The notes below the pieces were generated by a model. That model was given only the letters and a program-made list of their open reading frames with translations, did no database searches and had not been told where the DNA came from. Below are positions 5,227 to 5,234 of a stretch of DNA of 5,234 bases, in pieces (positions within the stretch are counted from its first letter, which is position 1; each line of letters begins with the position of its first letter). Made by a program: the position numbers and the translations under genes. The DNA lies in the NCBI GenBank assembly GCA_937926105.1, contig CALANS010000145.1, positions 1-5,234 on the forward strand, given 5' to 3'. The stretch comes from an uncultured Actinomycetes bacterium. GTDB lineage: Bacteria > Actinomycetota > Actinomycetes > Mycobacteriales > Nakamurellaceae.

Positions 5227-5234
5227 CAGCTCGG

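Overview
The window is high-GC DNA read mostly on the minus strand. Codon third positions are strongly G/C in the called genes, which points to an actinobacterium (mycobacterial/Gordonia/Rhodococcus-like is my inference; nothing in the sequence fixes the genus). No rRNA, tRNA, CRISPR array, transposase, integrase or recognisable replication origin was seen. The gene mix (a lone prepilin-peptidase-like gene, a stand-alone modification-dependent restriction gene of lower GC, and two unnamed proteins) looks like an accessory region such as a plasmid or genomic island, but no mobility gene proves this.

Layout. Positions 2-127 (+) are the 3' end of an unidentified gene whose TGA overlaps the GTG start of a prepilin peptidase-like (A24 family, TadV/CpaA-type) membrane protease at 124-783 (+). 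A 79-bp convergent gap (784-862) holds a GC-rich hairpin. The minus-strand gene at 863-2770 encodes a 635-residue DUF262 + DUF1524 protein, a single-chain GmrSD-like type IV restriction enzyme. Its sampled GC (51-60%) is clearly below its neighbours (67-72%), consistent with horizontal acquisition. The longest gap, 2771-3063 (293 bp), has an inverted repeat just upstream of the restriction gene, two tandem hairpins downstream of the next gene, and a possible short ORF or remnant.

The minus-strand pair 4603-5226 then 3064-4536 (66 bp apart, probably co-transcribed) encodes a 207-residue protein, possibly 5'-truncated by the window edge, and a 490-residue soluble protein. I recognise neither by name. 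The 490-residue protein ends in a run of near-perfect 8-residue A-x-[VI]-x-[AI] repeats that look like a small parallel beta-helix.

How the parts work together: the restriction gene appears to be its own transcription unit and to need no partner. The 207/490 pair appears to be a second unit. The prepilin peptidase belongs to a plus-strand operon entering from the left. No link between the three units is visible apart from co-location.
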